From NCBI RefSeq assembly GCF_000368565.1, contig NZ_KB849542.1:73258-137257 (forward strand): a DNA stretch of 64,000 bases, written 5' to 3'. Shown here piece after piece: positions 56,669 through 64,000 of the stretch. A program made the translations under genes and the position numbers. The notes beneath the pieces are model-generated. The model was not told the DNA's origin and ran no database searches. It saw nothing but the letters and a program-made list of their open reading frames with translations. Position 1 is the stretch's first letter, and each line of letters starts with the position of its first letter. This stretch comes from Acinetobacter gerneri DSM 14967 = CIP 107464 = MTCC 9824. Lineage in GTDB: Bacteria > Pseudomonadota > Gammaproteobacteria > Pseudomonadales > Moraxellaceae.

Positions 56669-57112
56669 ATGATCGTAAGACGCGCAACACAAGCAGACTT
56701 AAACCAACTTGCAGTTTTATTTGATGAATATCGCCAATTTTACGGCGCATCTTCCAACATTGACCAATCTTTAAATTTTTTAATTCAACGCTTTGAAAAT
56801 CAAGAAAGTGTCTTCTTTGTTCATGTGAAAGATGATGTATTTACAGGTTTTGTTTTACTTTATAAAGGGTTCAATTCTGTCGCATGTTCGAGTTATTATA
56901 TTTTAGATGACGTCTATGTGACTCCAATTTTTCGACGTCAAGGCTCTGCAAAACAACTCATAGACACCGCAATTTTATTTGCACGACATGAAAATGCGCT
57001 TCGCATCAGCCTCGAAACTCAAAAGACCAATTATCAGTCACAGCAACTTTACGAAAAAATGGGCTTTGTTCGTGATGATGAATTTATCACTTATCATTGC
57101 TTCCTCAAGTAA
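56669..57112 (+). CDS. GNAT-family N-acetyltransferase
   Basis: 147 aa. The acetyl-CoA binding strand and loop are LDDVYVTPIFRRQGSAKQLI (QxxGxA-type), with ISLETQKTNYQSQQLYEKMGF as the final motif. ATG 56669 has AAGGAG seven bases ahead. It ends 8 bases inside the convergent RsuA-type gene. Substrate unknown. It is not similar in length or layout to the TacT toxins as I know them, so its nearness to the antitoxin gene may be chance. Confidence 0.85.
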   Translation: MIVRRATQADLNQLAVLFDEYRQFYGASSNIDQSLNFLIQRFENQESVFFVHVKDDVFTGFVLLYKGFNSVACSSYYILDDVYVTPIFRRQGSAKQLIDTAILFARHENALRISLETQKTNYQSQQLYEKMGFVRDDEFITYHCFLK

Positions 57113-57830
57113 GTTGATTTTTGGCAGCCAAAATTTGTGATTCATCAAGATAAGTCCAGTTGGATTCTTCAAGTGAATTTTCCTTAAAATCATCAAGTGA
57201 AAGTTGTCCGATTTGGTGGCGATGTAATGCTTCAACTTTATTACCAACCGCTGCCAACATCCGCTTAACTTGATGATAAACGCCTTGGTGAATCGTCATT
57301 TGCAATTCGTTTTCAGCACGTTTTATCACATCTGTCGCTGCAAAGACTCCTTTTTCATTTCGCAGTTCAACACCGTGTTGTAAAGTTTCAATCTGTTCAT
57401 GATCGATTGGATCAGCCAAAAGCATGCGATAAACTTTGGGCACATGCTTACGTGGATTCGTCAGTGCCTGTAAAAATTGACCATCATCTGTCAATAACAA
57501 TAATCCAGAGGTATCCTGATCTAAACGCCCTACACATTGCAAACCACGATTGAGTAAAATCTCATCAAAAAGCTCAAAGACACTTAAATGATGTGTCGCT
57601 TGATGTGAGCATTCATAGCCTTTGGGTTTATTCAGTGCAATATAAACTTTTTCACGGTAAATATACGGAATATTAAACACAGAAAATTGCAAATTTTGCG
57701 GTTTAAATTTCTGTTTTAAATCATGAATTGTTCCATTTTCTACGCATACAGCACCACTTTTAATCAATTGCTGACAATATTTTCGAGAGCCAAAGCCCTG
57801 ACTCTGTAAAATTTTTTCAAGCAAAATCAT
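57105..57830 (-). CDS. RsuA-family pseudouridine synthase
   Basis: 241 aa. The N-terminal S4 RNA-binding domain (LLEKILQSQGFGSRKYCQQLI) is followed by ALNKPKGYECS and the catalytic VGRLDQDTSGLLLLTDDG, then QGVYHQVKRMLAAVGNKV. Layout and length match RsuA, which modifies U516 of 16S rRNA, though RluE or RluF relatives are possible. It overlaps the convergent GNAT gene by 8 bp. Confidence 0.9.
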   Translation of the reverse strand: MILLEKILQSQGFGSRKYCQQLIKSGAVCVENGTIHDLKQKFKPQNLQFSVFNIPYIYREKVYIALNKPKGYECSHQATHHLSVFELFDEILLNRGLQCVGRLDQDTSGLLLLTDDGQFLQALTNPRKHVPKVYRMLLADPIDHEQIETLQHGVELRNEKGVFAATDVIKRAENELQMTIHQGVYHQVKRMLAAVGNKVEALHRHQIGQLSLDDFKENSLEESNWTYLDESQILAAKNQLT

Positions 57831-57972
57831 AAAAGCACCTCATTTTCAATTTTGCATAGTCTAATCTGTTTTGGAGCTGATTGAGCAATTTCGTTGCATG
57901 CAACTTGTCTTTTTGCTGTAATTATTGTCTATAATGCTGTCATTTTCCTGTTTTCATAAAGAAAGAACGAAT

Positions 57973-58425
57973 ATGGCAAATTTAGATCTCAACCTAATCG
58001 TATTAATTATTTTATTAGCGTGTGGGATTTTCAGTCACAATACTGCTGTGACCATTGCTGCTGCCGTATTGATTGTTTTTAGAATCACACCTTTATCAGA
58101 GTATTTTCCACTTTTACAAAATCATGGCTTAAATATTGGGATTATCATTTTAACCATCGGCGTACTCACACCGATTGCAAGCGGTAAAATCCCAGGGGAT
58201 GAGATTTTAAAATCATTTATGAGCTGGAAATCTATCCTTGCGATCTTAGTCGGACTTACAGTCGCGTGGTTAGGCGGTCGTGGTGTAAAACTCATGACCT
58301 TACAACCCAATGTCGTAGCAGGTTTATTGATCGGAACAGTAGCAGGAGTTGCACTACTACGTGGCGTCCCAGTAGGACCACTCATCGCAGCAGGCATCTT
58401 GTCACTTTTGATCGGAAAAGGATAA
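57973..58425 (+). CDS. DUF441-family membrane protein
   Basis: 150 aa, four to five hydrophobic segments, glycine-rich, like E. coli Yea[21 protein letters not shown] and [35 protein letters not shown] (cited in part) are family motifs. Function unknown. ATG 57973 is preferred to an earlier in-frame ATG. Its last 24 bases overlap the end of the convergent diguanylate cyclase gene. Confidence 0.88.
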   Translation: MANLDLNLIVLIILLACGIFSHNTAVTIAAAVLIVFRITPLSEYFPLLQNHGLNIGIIILTIGVLTPIASGKIPGDEILKSFMSWKSILAILVGLTVAWLGGRGVKLMTLQPNVVAGLLIGTVAGVALLRGVPVGPLIAAGILSLLIGKG

Positions 58426-59445
58426 TTGTTGCAATAAAAGCTGTCTTTGATTTTTTCGCTCACGTTTACTTTTATACATTCGCAAATCAGCCATTTCTTG
58501 CAATTTTTCAATCGTTTGGGCTTCATCTGGAAAAACCGCACTTCCAATACTTGCGCTCATTTGTAGAATTTTATCTTCGAACTCAAAGGGCATGCTGCAA
58601 AGTTGCTCGATATGTGCTGTAGCAGAAACAACTTCTGAAGCTTCGGAAATATGATTGAGAATAATAGCAAACTCGTCACCACCTAAACGCGCAACCAAAT
58701 CTTCTTTGCCTACGGCATTGACCAATCTTCTGGCAATTTCTTTAATCGCTTCATCGCCAAAACGATGCCCAAACTGATCGTTTATTTTTTTTAATCCATC
58801 CATATCAATCGCAAGGATTGCCATAAGATGTTGATCTTGTTTTGCTTGTGAAATAGATAAATGTAAACGATCACGGAACAACGAACGATTTGCCAATCGT
58901 GTTAAAGAATCACGTGTTGCGAGTTGATATAACTCCTCTGCCCCATAACGCGAGCTATGATAAATCGCAGCAGCAACCTGTTCCGCAAGCAAGCTTAAAA
59001 TTTGAATATCTTGTTCACCAAAACCGTCCAAATGTTCAGAATAGACTTTTAAAACACCAAGTGGCTCACCGACATGCGCAAGTGGAACGACAACCATAGA
59101 ACGAAATTCTATTTTTCGGCGATTAATTGGGTCTATTCGTGGATCATTTTCAGCATCAGGGGAATAAAAAATTTCGTTTTGTAAATAACACAAACCGGAC
59201 AAACTATGATTTTTTTTAAGGCGTATTCCCAATAACGAAGCTGCACTTTGTGAAACAACGCTATAGAGCATTTCATCGCCATCAGGAAGCTCAATGACCA
59301 CACCTTTGGCATTGGTCATCTCTTGAATTTTATCAACTACTGTAGCCATTACAGCTTTACTGTCCAGACCCAATTTTGCAATCTGAATCTGCAGTTGAAT
59401 AATACTCATGAGCTGTTTTTGCGTAAGCAGTCTTGATCTAGGCAT
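58402..59445 (-). CDS. GAF-GGDEF diguanylate cyclase
   Basis: 347 aa, no membrane segment. Residues about 28-165 form a GAF sensor domain ([17 protein letters not shown] and [16 protein letters not shown]). Residues about 170-335 form a GGDEF domain with an intact active site GGDEF at 255-259 and [14 protein letters not shown]. The inhibitory RxxD site expected nine residues before it reads GKED, so canonical product inhibition is probably absent. It should make c-di-GMP in response to a small ligand bound by the GAF domain. No EAL domain is present. Confidence 0.92.
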   Translation of the reverse strand: MPRSRLLTQKQLMSIIQLQIQIAKLGLDSKAVMATVVDKIQEMTNAKGVVIELPDGDEMLYSVVSQSAASLLGIRLKKNHSLSGLCYLQNEIFYSPDAENDPRIDPINRRKIEFRSMVVVPLAHVGEPLGVLKVYSEHLDGFGEQDIQILSLLAEQVAAAIYHSSRYGAEELYQLATRDSLTRLANRSLFRDRLHLSISQAKQDQHLMAILAIDMDGLKKINDQFGHRFGDEAIKEIARRLVNAVGKEDLVARLGGDEFAIILNHISEASEVVSATAHIEQLCSMPFEFEDKILQMSASIGSAVFPDEAQTIEKLQEMADLRMYKSKRERKNQRQLLLQQLSFSDQK

Positions 59446-59609
59446 ACACCTTTCCCAGTTGGATTTTTACCAAATAAGGAATTTAAATAGTAATACATTT
59501 TTCAGATATATTATGATATTTTCGAACAAAGTTACACATATTTATCATATAAAATTCAAACAGATATTTAAAATGAAAACCAGATCACAATAGTTTAAAA
59601 AAATACAAT

Positions 59610-60530
59610 TTAACTTGCATAATAGCTGTTACGTTTTTGCGAAAATTTTTCTAACTGTTTCAAGAAACCTTCGAAATAATTCTTCTCTTTCTCCTCTATT
59701 CGATATCCTGCATACAAAGTTCGACGTAAGCCATTTGTTGCGACACAGTCTAATCTTTTAGAAGTTACCCAGCCTTTTTGCTCATATTCGTTGACGACCC
59801 AATCAGGTAAAGCTGCAATCCCTCGACCACTTGCCACCAATTGAATCAACATCTGAGTTAAATCTGTAGTACGTACCTGCTTTGGTAAAATATTTGCAGG
59901 AATGAACAACTTTGCTATGATATCTAAGCGGTGTTTATCAACTGGATAGGTAATCAAAGTTTCTTCAGCCAACTCTTGAACCGTAATATTTTTTGCACGA
60001 ACCAATGGATGAGTATTGGACAAAACCAAACGCGACTCGTACTCAAAAATTGGAAAGTATTCAATACCTTTTAATGCAATTGGATCGGCTGTAATTAACA
60101 AATCAAACTCAGCATTTTGTAAAAGTTCATGCGGATTTGCCTCAAAACCAGAAGCAAAATCCAGATCAACATCAGGATATTGTTGGCGGTATTGATTAAG
60201 CAAAGGCATTAACCAGTCAAAACAACTATGACATTCCGATGAGAAAATAATCCGCCCCGTTTGACCATGTACAATCCGCGTAATATCCGTTTGCGCAATT
60301 TGAATCTGCGGCAAAATGTCATCCGCAAGTTTTAACAGGCGTTGTCCAACATTGGAAAAGGTGACTGGACGACTACGTCGATTGACTACTTCTACCCCGT
60401 ACCAATGATCAAGTTCTTTAAGTTGATGAGAAATCGCCGAAGGTGTCAAACACAAATCATTTGCAGCAGCAACCAATGAACCATGTTCACGTAAAGCAAT
60501 TAAAGTTTTTAAATGGCGAATTTCCAACAT
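59610..60530 (-). CDS. metR: LysR-type regulator MetR
   Basis: Activator of methionine genes that uses homocysteine as co-inducer. 306 aa. The winged helix-turn-helix is at about residues 18-40 (LVAAANDLCLTPSAISHQLKEL). The effector domain follows E. coli MetR closely, notably IIFSSECHSCFDWLMP, YFPIFEYESRLVL and ASGRGIAALPDWVV. It is divergent from metE, the classical MetR arrangement. Confidence 0.95.
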   Translation of the reverse strand: MLEIRHLKTLIALREHGSLVAAANDLCLTPSAISHQLKELDHWYGVEVVNRRSRPVTFSNVGQRLLKLADDILPQIQIAQTDITRIVHGQTGRIIFSSECHSCFDWLMPLLNQYRQQYPDVDLDFASGFEANPHELLQNAEFDLLITADPIALKGIEYFPIFEYESRLVLSNTHPLVRAKNITVQELAEETLITYPVDKHRLDIIAKLFIPANILPKQVRTTDLTQMLIQLVASGRGIAALPDWVVNEYEQKGWVTSKRLDCVATNGLRRTLYAGYRIEEKEKNYFEGFLKQLEKFSQKRNSYYAS

Positions 60531-60663
60531 GAATAAGGTTCCAACATTGCGCTGATTTCTGAATCAAAATTTCTAAATTTTTTAAACTAATCTAACAATT
60601 TTAAACTTATAAAATGTGAAGCATTTATCACAAAAATAAATATAAAAGACAGATTAGTATAAA

Positions 60664-60676
60664 TGAATAGTATTCA
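60664..60676. promoter_or_regulatory. MetR operator
   Basis: TGAATAGTATTCA is an exact match to the MetR consensus TGAA-N5-TTCA, about 100 bp before metE and 130 bp before metR in the 243-bp divergent region. A second partial site, TGAATCAAAATTTC, lies near 60570. The position fits activation of metE and autoregulation of metR. Confidence 0.8.
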
Positions 60677-60773
60677 CTATATCATGAAATTAATTAGTTT
60701 GTCTCATCATGAGAAATATTTAATTATTATTTTAACAAATGAATTTTATTAATTAGATTTAGGGCTAAATAAA

Positions 60774-63080
60774 ATGACTATTCAAACTCATATTTTAGGA
60801 TATCCACGTATTGGTGCAAAACGTGAACTTAAATTTGCATGCGAAGCTTATTGGAAAAATGAAACTTCACAAACTGAATTTTTAGAAAAAGCATATGCCG
60901 TTGAAGCAAGCAATTGGCAAGCTCAAATCGATGCTGGTACATCATTGCTAACTGTAGGCGATTTTGTTTTATATGACAGTATATTGACTCATGCTGTACG
61001 CCTTGGTGTCATTCCAGCTCGTTTCCATGAAGCCTCAAAACTCAATCAGATTGATCAACAATTTTACTTGGCGCGTGGACGTGCACCGAACTGTTCTGAC
61101 GTCGCCGCACTTGAAATGACCAAGTGGTTTGACACCAATTATCATTATCTCGTACCTGAATTAGATTCAGCTCAAACATTTAATGCTGATTTTTCTGAGC
61201 TATATGCACAAGTTGACCGAGCAAAAACATTGAAACAGCCACTTAAAGTCGTTGTTCCTGGTTTACTCACTTTCCTTTACCTTTCACGCATTGTAGATCA
61301 GCAACAAAGCTCTGAAGTTCAGGATCATCATAAAGAGCATGACTGTGAATGTGGCCATGAACATGCCGAACTTGCAGCTGATAAAGCGACACTTCAGTTT
61401 GTTGATGCTCTCATTCCCATTTATGCCAAATTATTTGATGAATTGAGTGCCCGTGGGGTTGAATATGTGCAAGTCGATGAGCCTATTTTAGTACTCGATC
61501 TCGCTCCAGAATGGCAAGCAGCTTTTGAACGTGTATATCACTTATTGCAACGTCGTGATGCTCTAAAACTTATCATCACCACCTATTTTGAAACTTTGGG
61601 TGAAAATCTAAATCTCGCGGTAAATCTACCAGTTGCAGGTTTGCATATCGACATTAGCCGTGAAAAAGCAGGTGAATTTTTCTGGAAAAAAGTCATCGAT
61701 CAACTTCCTTCACATAAAATCCTCTCTTTGGGTGTGATTAATGGCCGTAGTGTTTGGGCGAGTGATTTGGTCAAACTCGATGAAATTGTCCAAACTGCAC
61801 AAAAAACCTTAGCTGATCGTCTATGGTTATCCACTGGTTGTTCACTTTTACATGTCCCAGTAGATTTAAGCTCGGAAACTGTACCAAGCAATATCGATGG
61901 TAAACTTGCTTTTGCTCGACAAAAACTTGATGAATTGGTTGCACTTGCGTCTGGCAACATTTATGTAAATGAAAAACTCAGTAAGGCTGCAGAACATAGC
62001 TTTGATCTCGTTGCTCAATCACGTCCTGAAGCATTTGAAATCCGTTTCAAAGCACAACAAGAAAAATTTAACTTACCGCTTATACCAACCACCACAATCG
62101 GCTCATTCCCACAAACAACAGAAATCCGAGCAGCGCGTGCAGCATGGAATAAAGGTCAACTTTCAGATGCTGATTATGAAACAGCAATGAAAAAAGAGAT
62201 TGCATATGCAATAGAGCAACAAGTAGCATTGGGCCTAGATGTTTTGGTGCATGGCGAGGCTGAACGTACTGACATGGTTGAGTACTTCGCAAGTCTGCTC
62301 GATGGTTTCTGGTTATCAAAATTTGGTTGGGTACAATCTTATGGTAGTCGTTGTGTACGTCCACCGATCATCGTAGCTGATATCAGCCGTCCAAATGCAA
62401 TGACTGTGAAATGGATTGAATATGCAAATAGTCTATCTGACAAAATTGTTAAAGGCATGTTGACGGGTCCTGTCACCATTTTGAACTGGTCATTCCCACC
62501 TGCGCATCGCACACGCCGAGAAGTCTGCTTACAACTTGCTGAGGCGATTCGCCTAGAAGTTTCTGATCTGCAAACAGCAGGTGTCGAGATCATTCAAATC
62601 GATGAAGCAGCATTCCGTGAAGGTTTACCTCTACGTAAAGCTGATCGTCCAGAATACTGGGATTGGGCAGTTAAATCATTTAAACACTGTTCAAGCAGTG
62701 CCAAGTTAGATACCCAGATTCATACTCATATGTGTTATTCAGATTTTAAAGATTGCTTAGCTGAAATCACAGCAATGGATGCGGATGTCATTACCATTGA
62801 AACCTCACGCTCAGGTTTACAGCTTTTAGAGGTATTCCACCAACAAGGCTATCCAAATGCAATCGGTCCGGGGGTATATGATATTCATAGTCCACGCACT
62901 CCAAGCAGTGAAAATATGCGTAGCGTAATCGATGGTGCTTTAAAAACCATCCCTGCTGAGCGTCTTTGGGTCAATCCTGACTGCGGTTTAAAAACACGTA
63001 ACTGGGCAGAAACGAAAGCTGCACTGACAGAATTAGTCAAAATGGCAAAAGAAATACGAAAAGAATTAGAAGCTGCTTGA
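60774..63080 (+). CDS. metE: Cobalamin-independent methionine synthase
   Basis: Transfers the methyl of 5-methyltetrahydropteroyltriglutamate to homocysteine. 768 aa. Zinc ligands are all present with the spacing of E. coli MetE: His652, Cys654 (THMCYSDF), Glu676 and Cys737 (NPDCGLKT). The N-terminal start ILGYPRIGAKRELK and the TTTIGSFPQT opening of the second barrel are typical. Compared with E. coli (753 aa) the catalytic residues are shifted by 11, which matches an extra loop at residues 183-197 rich in His and Cys (HH, H, C, C, H, H). Controlled by the divergent metR. Confidence 0.97.
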   Translation: MTIQTHILGYPRIGAKRELKFACEAYWKNETSQTEFLEKAYAVEASNWQAQIDAGTSLLTVGDFVLYDSILTHAVRLGVIPARFHEASKLNQIDQQFYLARGRAPNCSDVAALEMTKWFDTNYHYLVPELDSAQTFNADFSELYAQVDRAKTLKQPLKVVVPGLLTFLYLSRIVDQQQSSEVQDHHKEHDCECGHEHAELAADKATLQFVDALIPIYAKLFDELSARGVEYVQVDEPILVLDLAPEWQAAFERVYHLLQRRDALKLIITTYFETLGENLNLAVNLPVAGLHIDISREKAGEFFWKKVIDQLPSHKILSLGVINGRSVWASDLVKLDEIVQTAQKTLADRLWLSTGCSLLHVPVDLSSETVPSNIDGKLAFARQKLDELVALASGNIYVNEKLSKAAEHSFDLVAQSRPEAFEIRFKAQQEKFNLPLIPTTTIGSFPQTTEIRAARAAWNKGQLSDADYETAMKKEIAYAIEQQVALGLDVLVHGEAERTDMVEYFASLLDGFWLSKFGWVQSYGSRCVRPPIIVADISRPNAMTVKWIEYANSLSDKIVKGMLTGPVTILNWSFPPAHRTRREVCLQLAEAIRLEVSDLQTAGVEIIQIDEAAFREGLPLRKADRPEYWDWAVKSFKHCSSSAKLDTQIHTHMCYSDFKDCLAEITAMDADVITIETSRSGLQLLEVFHQQGYPNAIGPGVYDIHSPRTPSSENMRSVIDGALKTIPAERLWVNPDCGLKTRNWAETKAALTELVKMAKEIRKELEAA

Positions 63081-63111
63081 AAATAACAATTGAAATAATT
63101 ATAAATTGCGC

Positions 63112-63137
63112 AAAGCCTCAGAAATGAGGCTTTTTTT
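63112..63137 (+). terminator. Terminator of metE
   Basis: AAAGCCTCA, a GAAA tetraloop and TGAGGCTTT followed by seven T in a row, about 30 bp after the stop. Confidence 0.93.
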
Positions 63138-63178
63138 ATCATATGCCTGTAAAGCAATACAATTAAAATTCAATATGC

Positions 63179-64000
63179 TTATAACTGCTCTTGAGCTATT
63201 TTTAGTCCACTATCGGCTGCTTTTTGAAACCAATAGTTTGATTTTTCAGGATCAATCTCAACCACGTTTCCGCCCTTTTTATAAATAGCGCCCAAATTGT
63301 ACATCGCTTCAGGCAAGCCTAAATTTGCTGCTCTTGTAAGTAAATCTATCACTTTAGTTTTATTTTCATCCAGCAACTTTTGATTAGATAAATAAATCGA
63401 AGCAAGATTATACATTGCCTTTGCATTGTTTTTTTCAGTAGCCGCCTGCAAGATTTCAATCGCCTTATTTTCATCTTTAGCAACACCATATCCAAAACTA
63501 TAAAGCGTTGCCAAGCCAACCTCTGCTTCTTGATTGCCATGCTGAGCAGCTTTTTGATAATAGTCTTTTGCGATTGCATAGTCTTGAACTACACCATCGC
63601 CATGAAAATATAAAGTCCCAAGATTATATTCTGCATCAGCCAACTGTTGATCAGCAGCTTTCTTCCAAAGTTCAGCCGCTTTCTTATAATCCGGACTCAC
63701 GCCCAAACCATCTTTATACATCATAGCTAGATTATTTTGTGCATAAGCATTGCCCTGCTTCGCTGCCAAGCTAAGCCAATGAATAATTTCAGCATAATGT
63801 TCAGAACCTCCTTTCCTAAACAATACTTCGCCCAATTCACTTTGCGCGCCAACATCATTTTTCTGAGCTGCAAGCCTATACCAATCAATAGCTTGGTCTA
63901 AATCCTCATGTCCATAAGTGTTATCTCTATAAATCAAACCCAAATAATTTTGCGCCAAGGTATCACCTCGATCCGCAGCTTTTTTAAACCAATAAATCGC
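63179..64000 (-). CDS. Sel1-repeat (TPR-like) protein, 5' end beyond window
   Basis: The minus-strand frame is open to the window edge (about 273 codons seen); no start codon need lie inside. It consists of consecutive 36-residue Sel1 repeats, about seven, with the pattern AxYNLGxLYxxGxGVxxDxxKAxxWxxKAAxxG. Clear units are AQNNLAMMYKDGLGVSPDYKKA, AEYNLGTLYFHGDGVVQDYAIA and AMYNLASIYLSNQKL, and the last ends SGLKIAQEQL. Such proteins act as protein-interaction scaffolds, often in the periplasm. The N-terminus, and thus any signal peptide, is outside the window. Confidence 0.88.
   Translation of the reverse strand, partial: AIYWFKKAADRGDTLAQNYLGLIYRDNTYGHEDLDQAIDWYRLAAQKNDVGAQSELGEVLFRKGGSEHYAEIIHWLSLAAKQGNAYAQNNLAMMYKDGLGVSPDYKKAAELWKKAADQQLADAEYNLGTLYFHGDGVVQDYAIAKDYYQKAAQHGNQEAEVGLATLYSFGYGVAKDENKAIEILQAATEKNNAKAMYNLASIYLSNQKLLDENKTKVIDLLTRAANLGLPEAMYNLGAIYKKGGNVVEIDPEKSNYWFQKAADSGLKIAQEQL

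Noticed and set aside
1..64000. CRISPR arrays, insertion sequences, prophage or tRNA genes
   Set aside because: No regularly spaced short repeats with unique spacers, no transposase or integrase frames, and no tRNA-like cloverleaf was recognised; the only periodic repeats are coding.

Overview
The window is a chromosomal segment of a low-GC gammaproteobacterium, almost certainly an Acinetobacter (Moraxellaceae). The case rests on gene order and protein character: tsaE-mutL-miaA-hfq with a long glycine-rich Hfq tail, rsmG-parA-parB, exbB-exbD-msbA-lpxK-kdsB-holB, amgK/murU divergent from lptD-surA, and scattered type II secretion pseudopilin genes. No rRNA, tRNA, insertion sequence, prophage or CRISPR array was recognised.

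Layout. 1-6.0 kb: the N-terminal ~1995 codons of a giant trimeric autotransporter adhesin on the minus strand. It has an extended signal peptide, a duplicated stalk/head module, and a run of nearly identical 366/381-bp repeats that leaves the window. 6.3-9.2 kb: two DadA-type FAD amino acid dehydrogenases; the first is preceded by a tandem glycine riboswitch. 9.5-13.1 kb: ispD, ftsB and malate synthase G (glcB). 13.5-19.2 kb: a glycosyltransferase, zapE, an AraC regulator divergent from a Baeyer-Villiger monooxygenase, and a LysO-type exporter. 19.3-24.7 kb: pyrF and lapA/ihfB, separated by a probable accessory block holding an XRE-cupin regulator divergent from azlCD, then a small membrane-anchored protein and a secreted subtilisin-like protease. 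24.8-30.8 kb: rpsA, cmk, an SRPBCC protein, tadA, an HIBCH-like hydrolase, ung and a QueD-like protein. 31-35.4 kb: gspK, J, I, H, a TetR regulator, tatD and a PilZ protein. 35.4-36.8 kb: an AT-rich island with one multi-pass membrane protein between pilZ and holB. 36.8-42.4 kb: holB, kdsB, lpxK, msbA, exbD and exbB. 42.7-46.9 kb: parB, parA, rsmG, murU and amgK. 47-50.8 kb: lptD and surA. 51-55 kb: hfq, miaA, mutL and tsaE. 55.2-59.4 kb: two pseudouridine synthases, an orphan RelB/DinJ-like antitoxin, a GNAT acetyltransferase, a DUF441 membrane protein and a GAF-GGDEF diguanylate cyclase. 59.6-63.1 kb: metR divergent from metE, with a perfect MetR-type operator. 63.2 kb to the end: a truncated Sel1-repeat protein.

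How the genes work together. Much of the segment serves the cell envelope: lipid A and LPS synthesis and export (kdsB, lpxK, msbA, lptD), outer-membrane protein folding (surA), peptidoglycan recycling (amgK, murU), division (ftsB, zapE), type II secretion and the adhesin. The glycine riboswitch, the DadA paralogue and glcB suggest a testable route from glycine through glyoxylate to malate. The regions least like the conserved backbone are the adhesin, the lapA-pyrF block and the holB-pilZ island.

Start codons were chosen from ribosome-binding sites and family alignment from memory, so several are shorter than the longest open frame. No database search was run.
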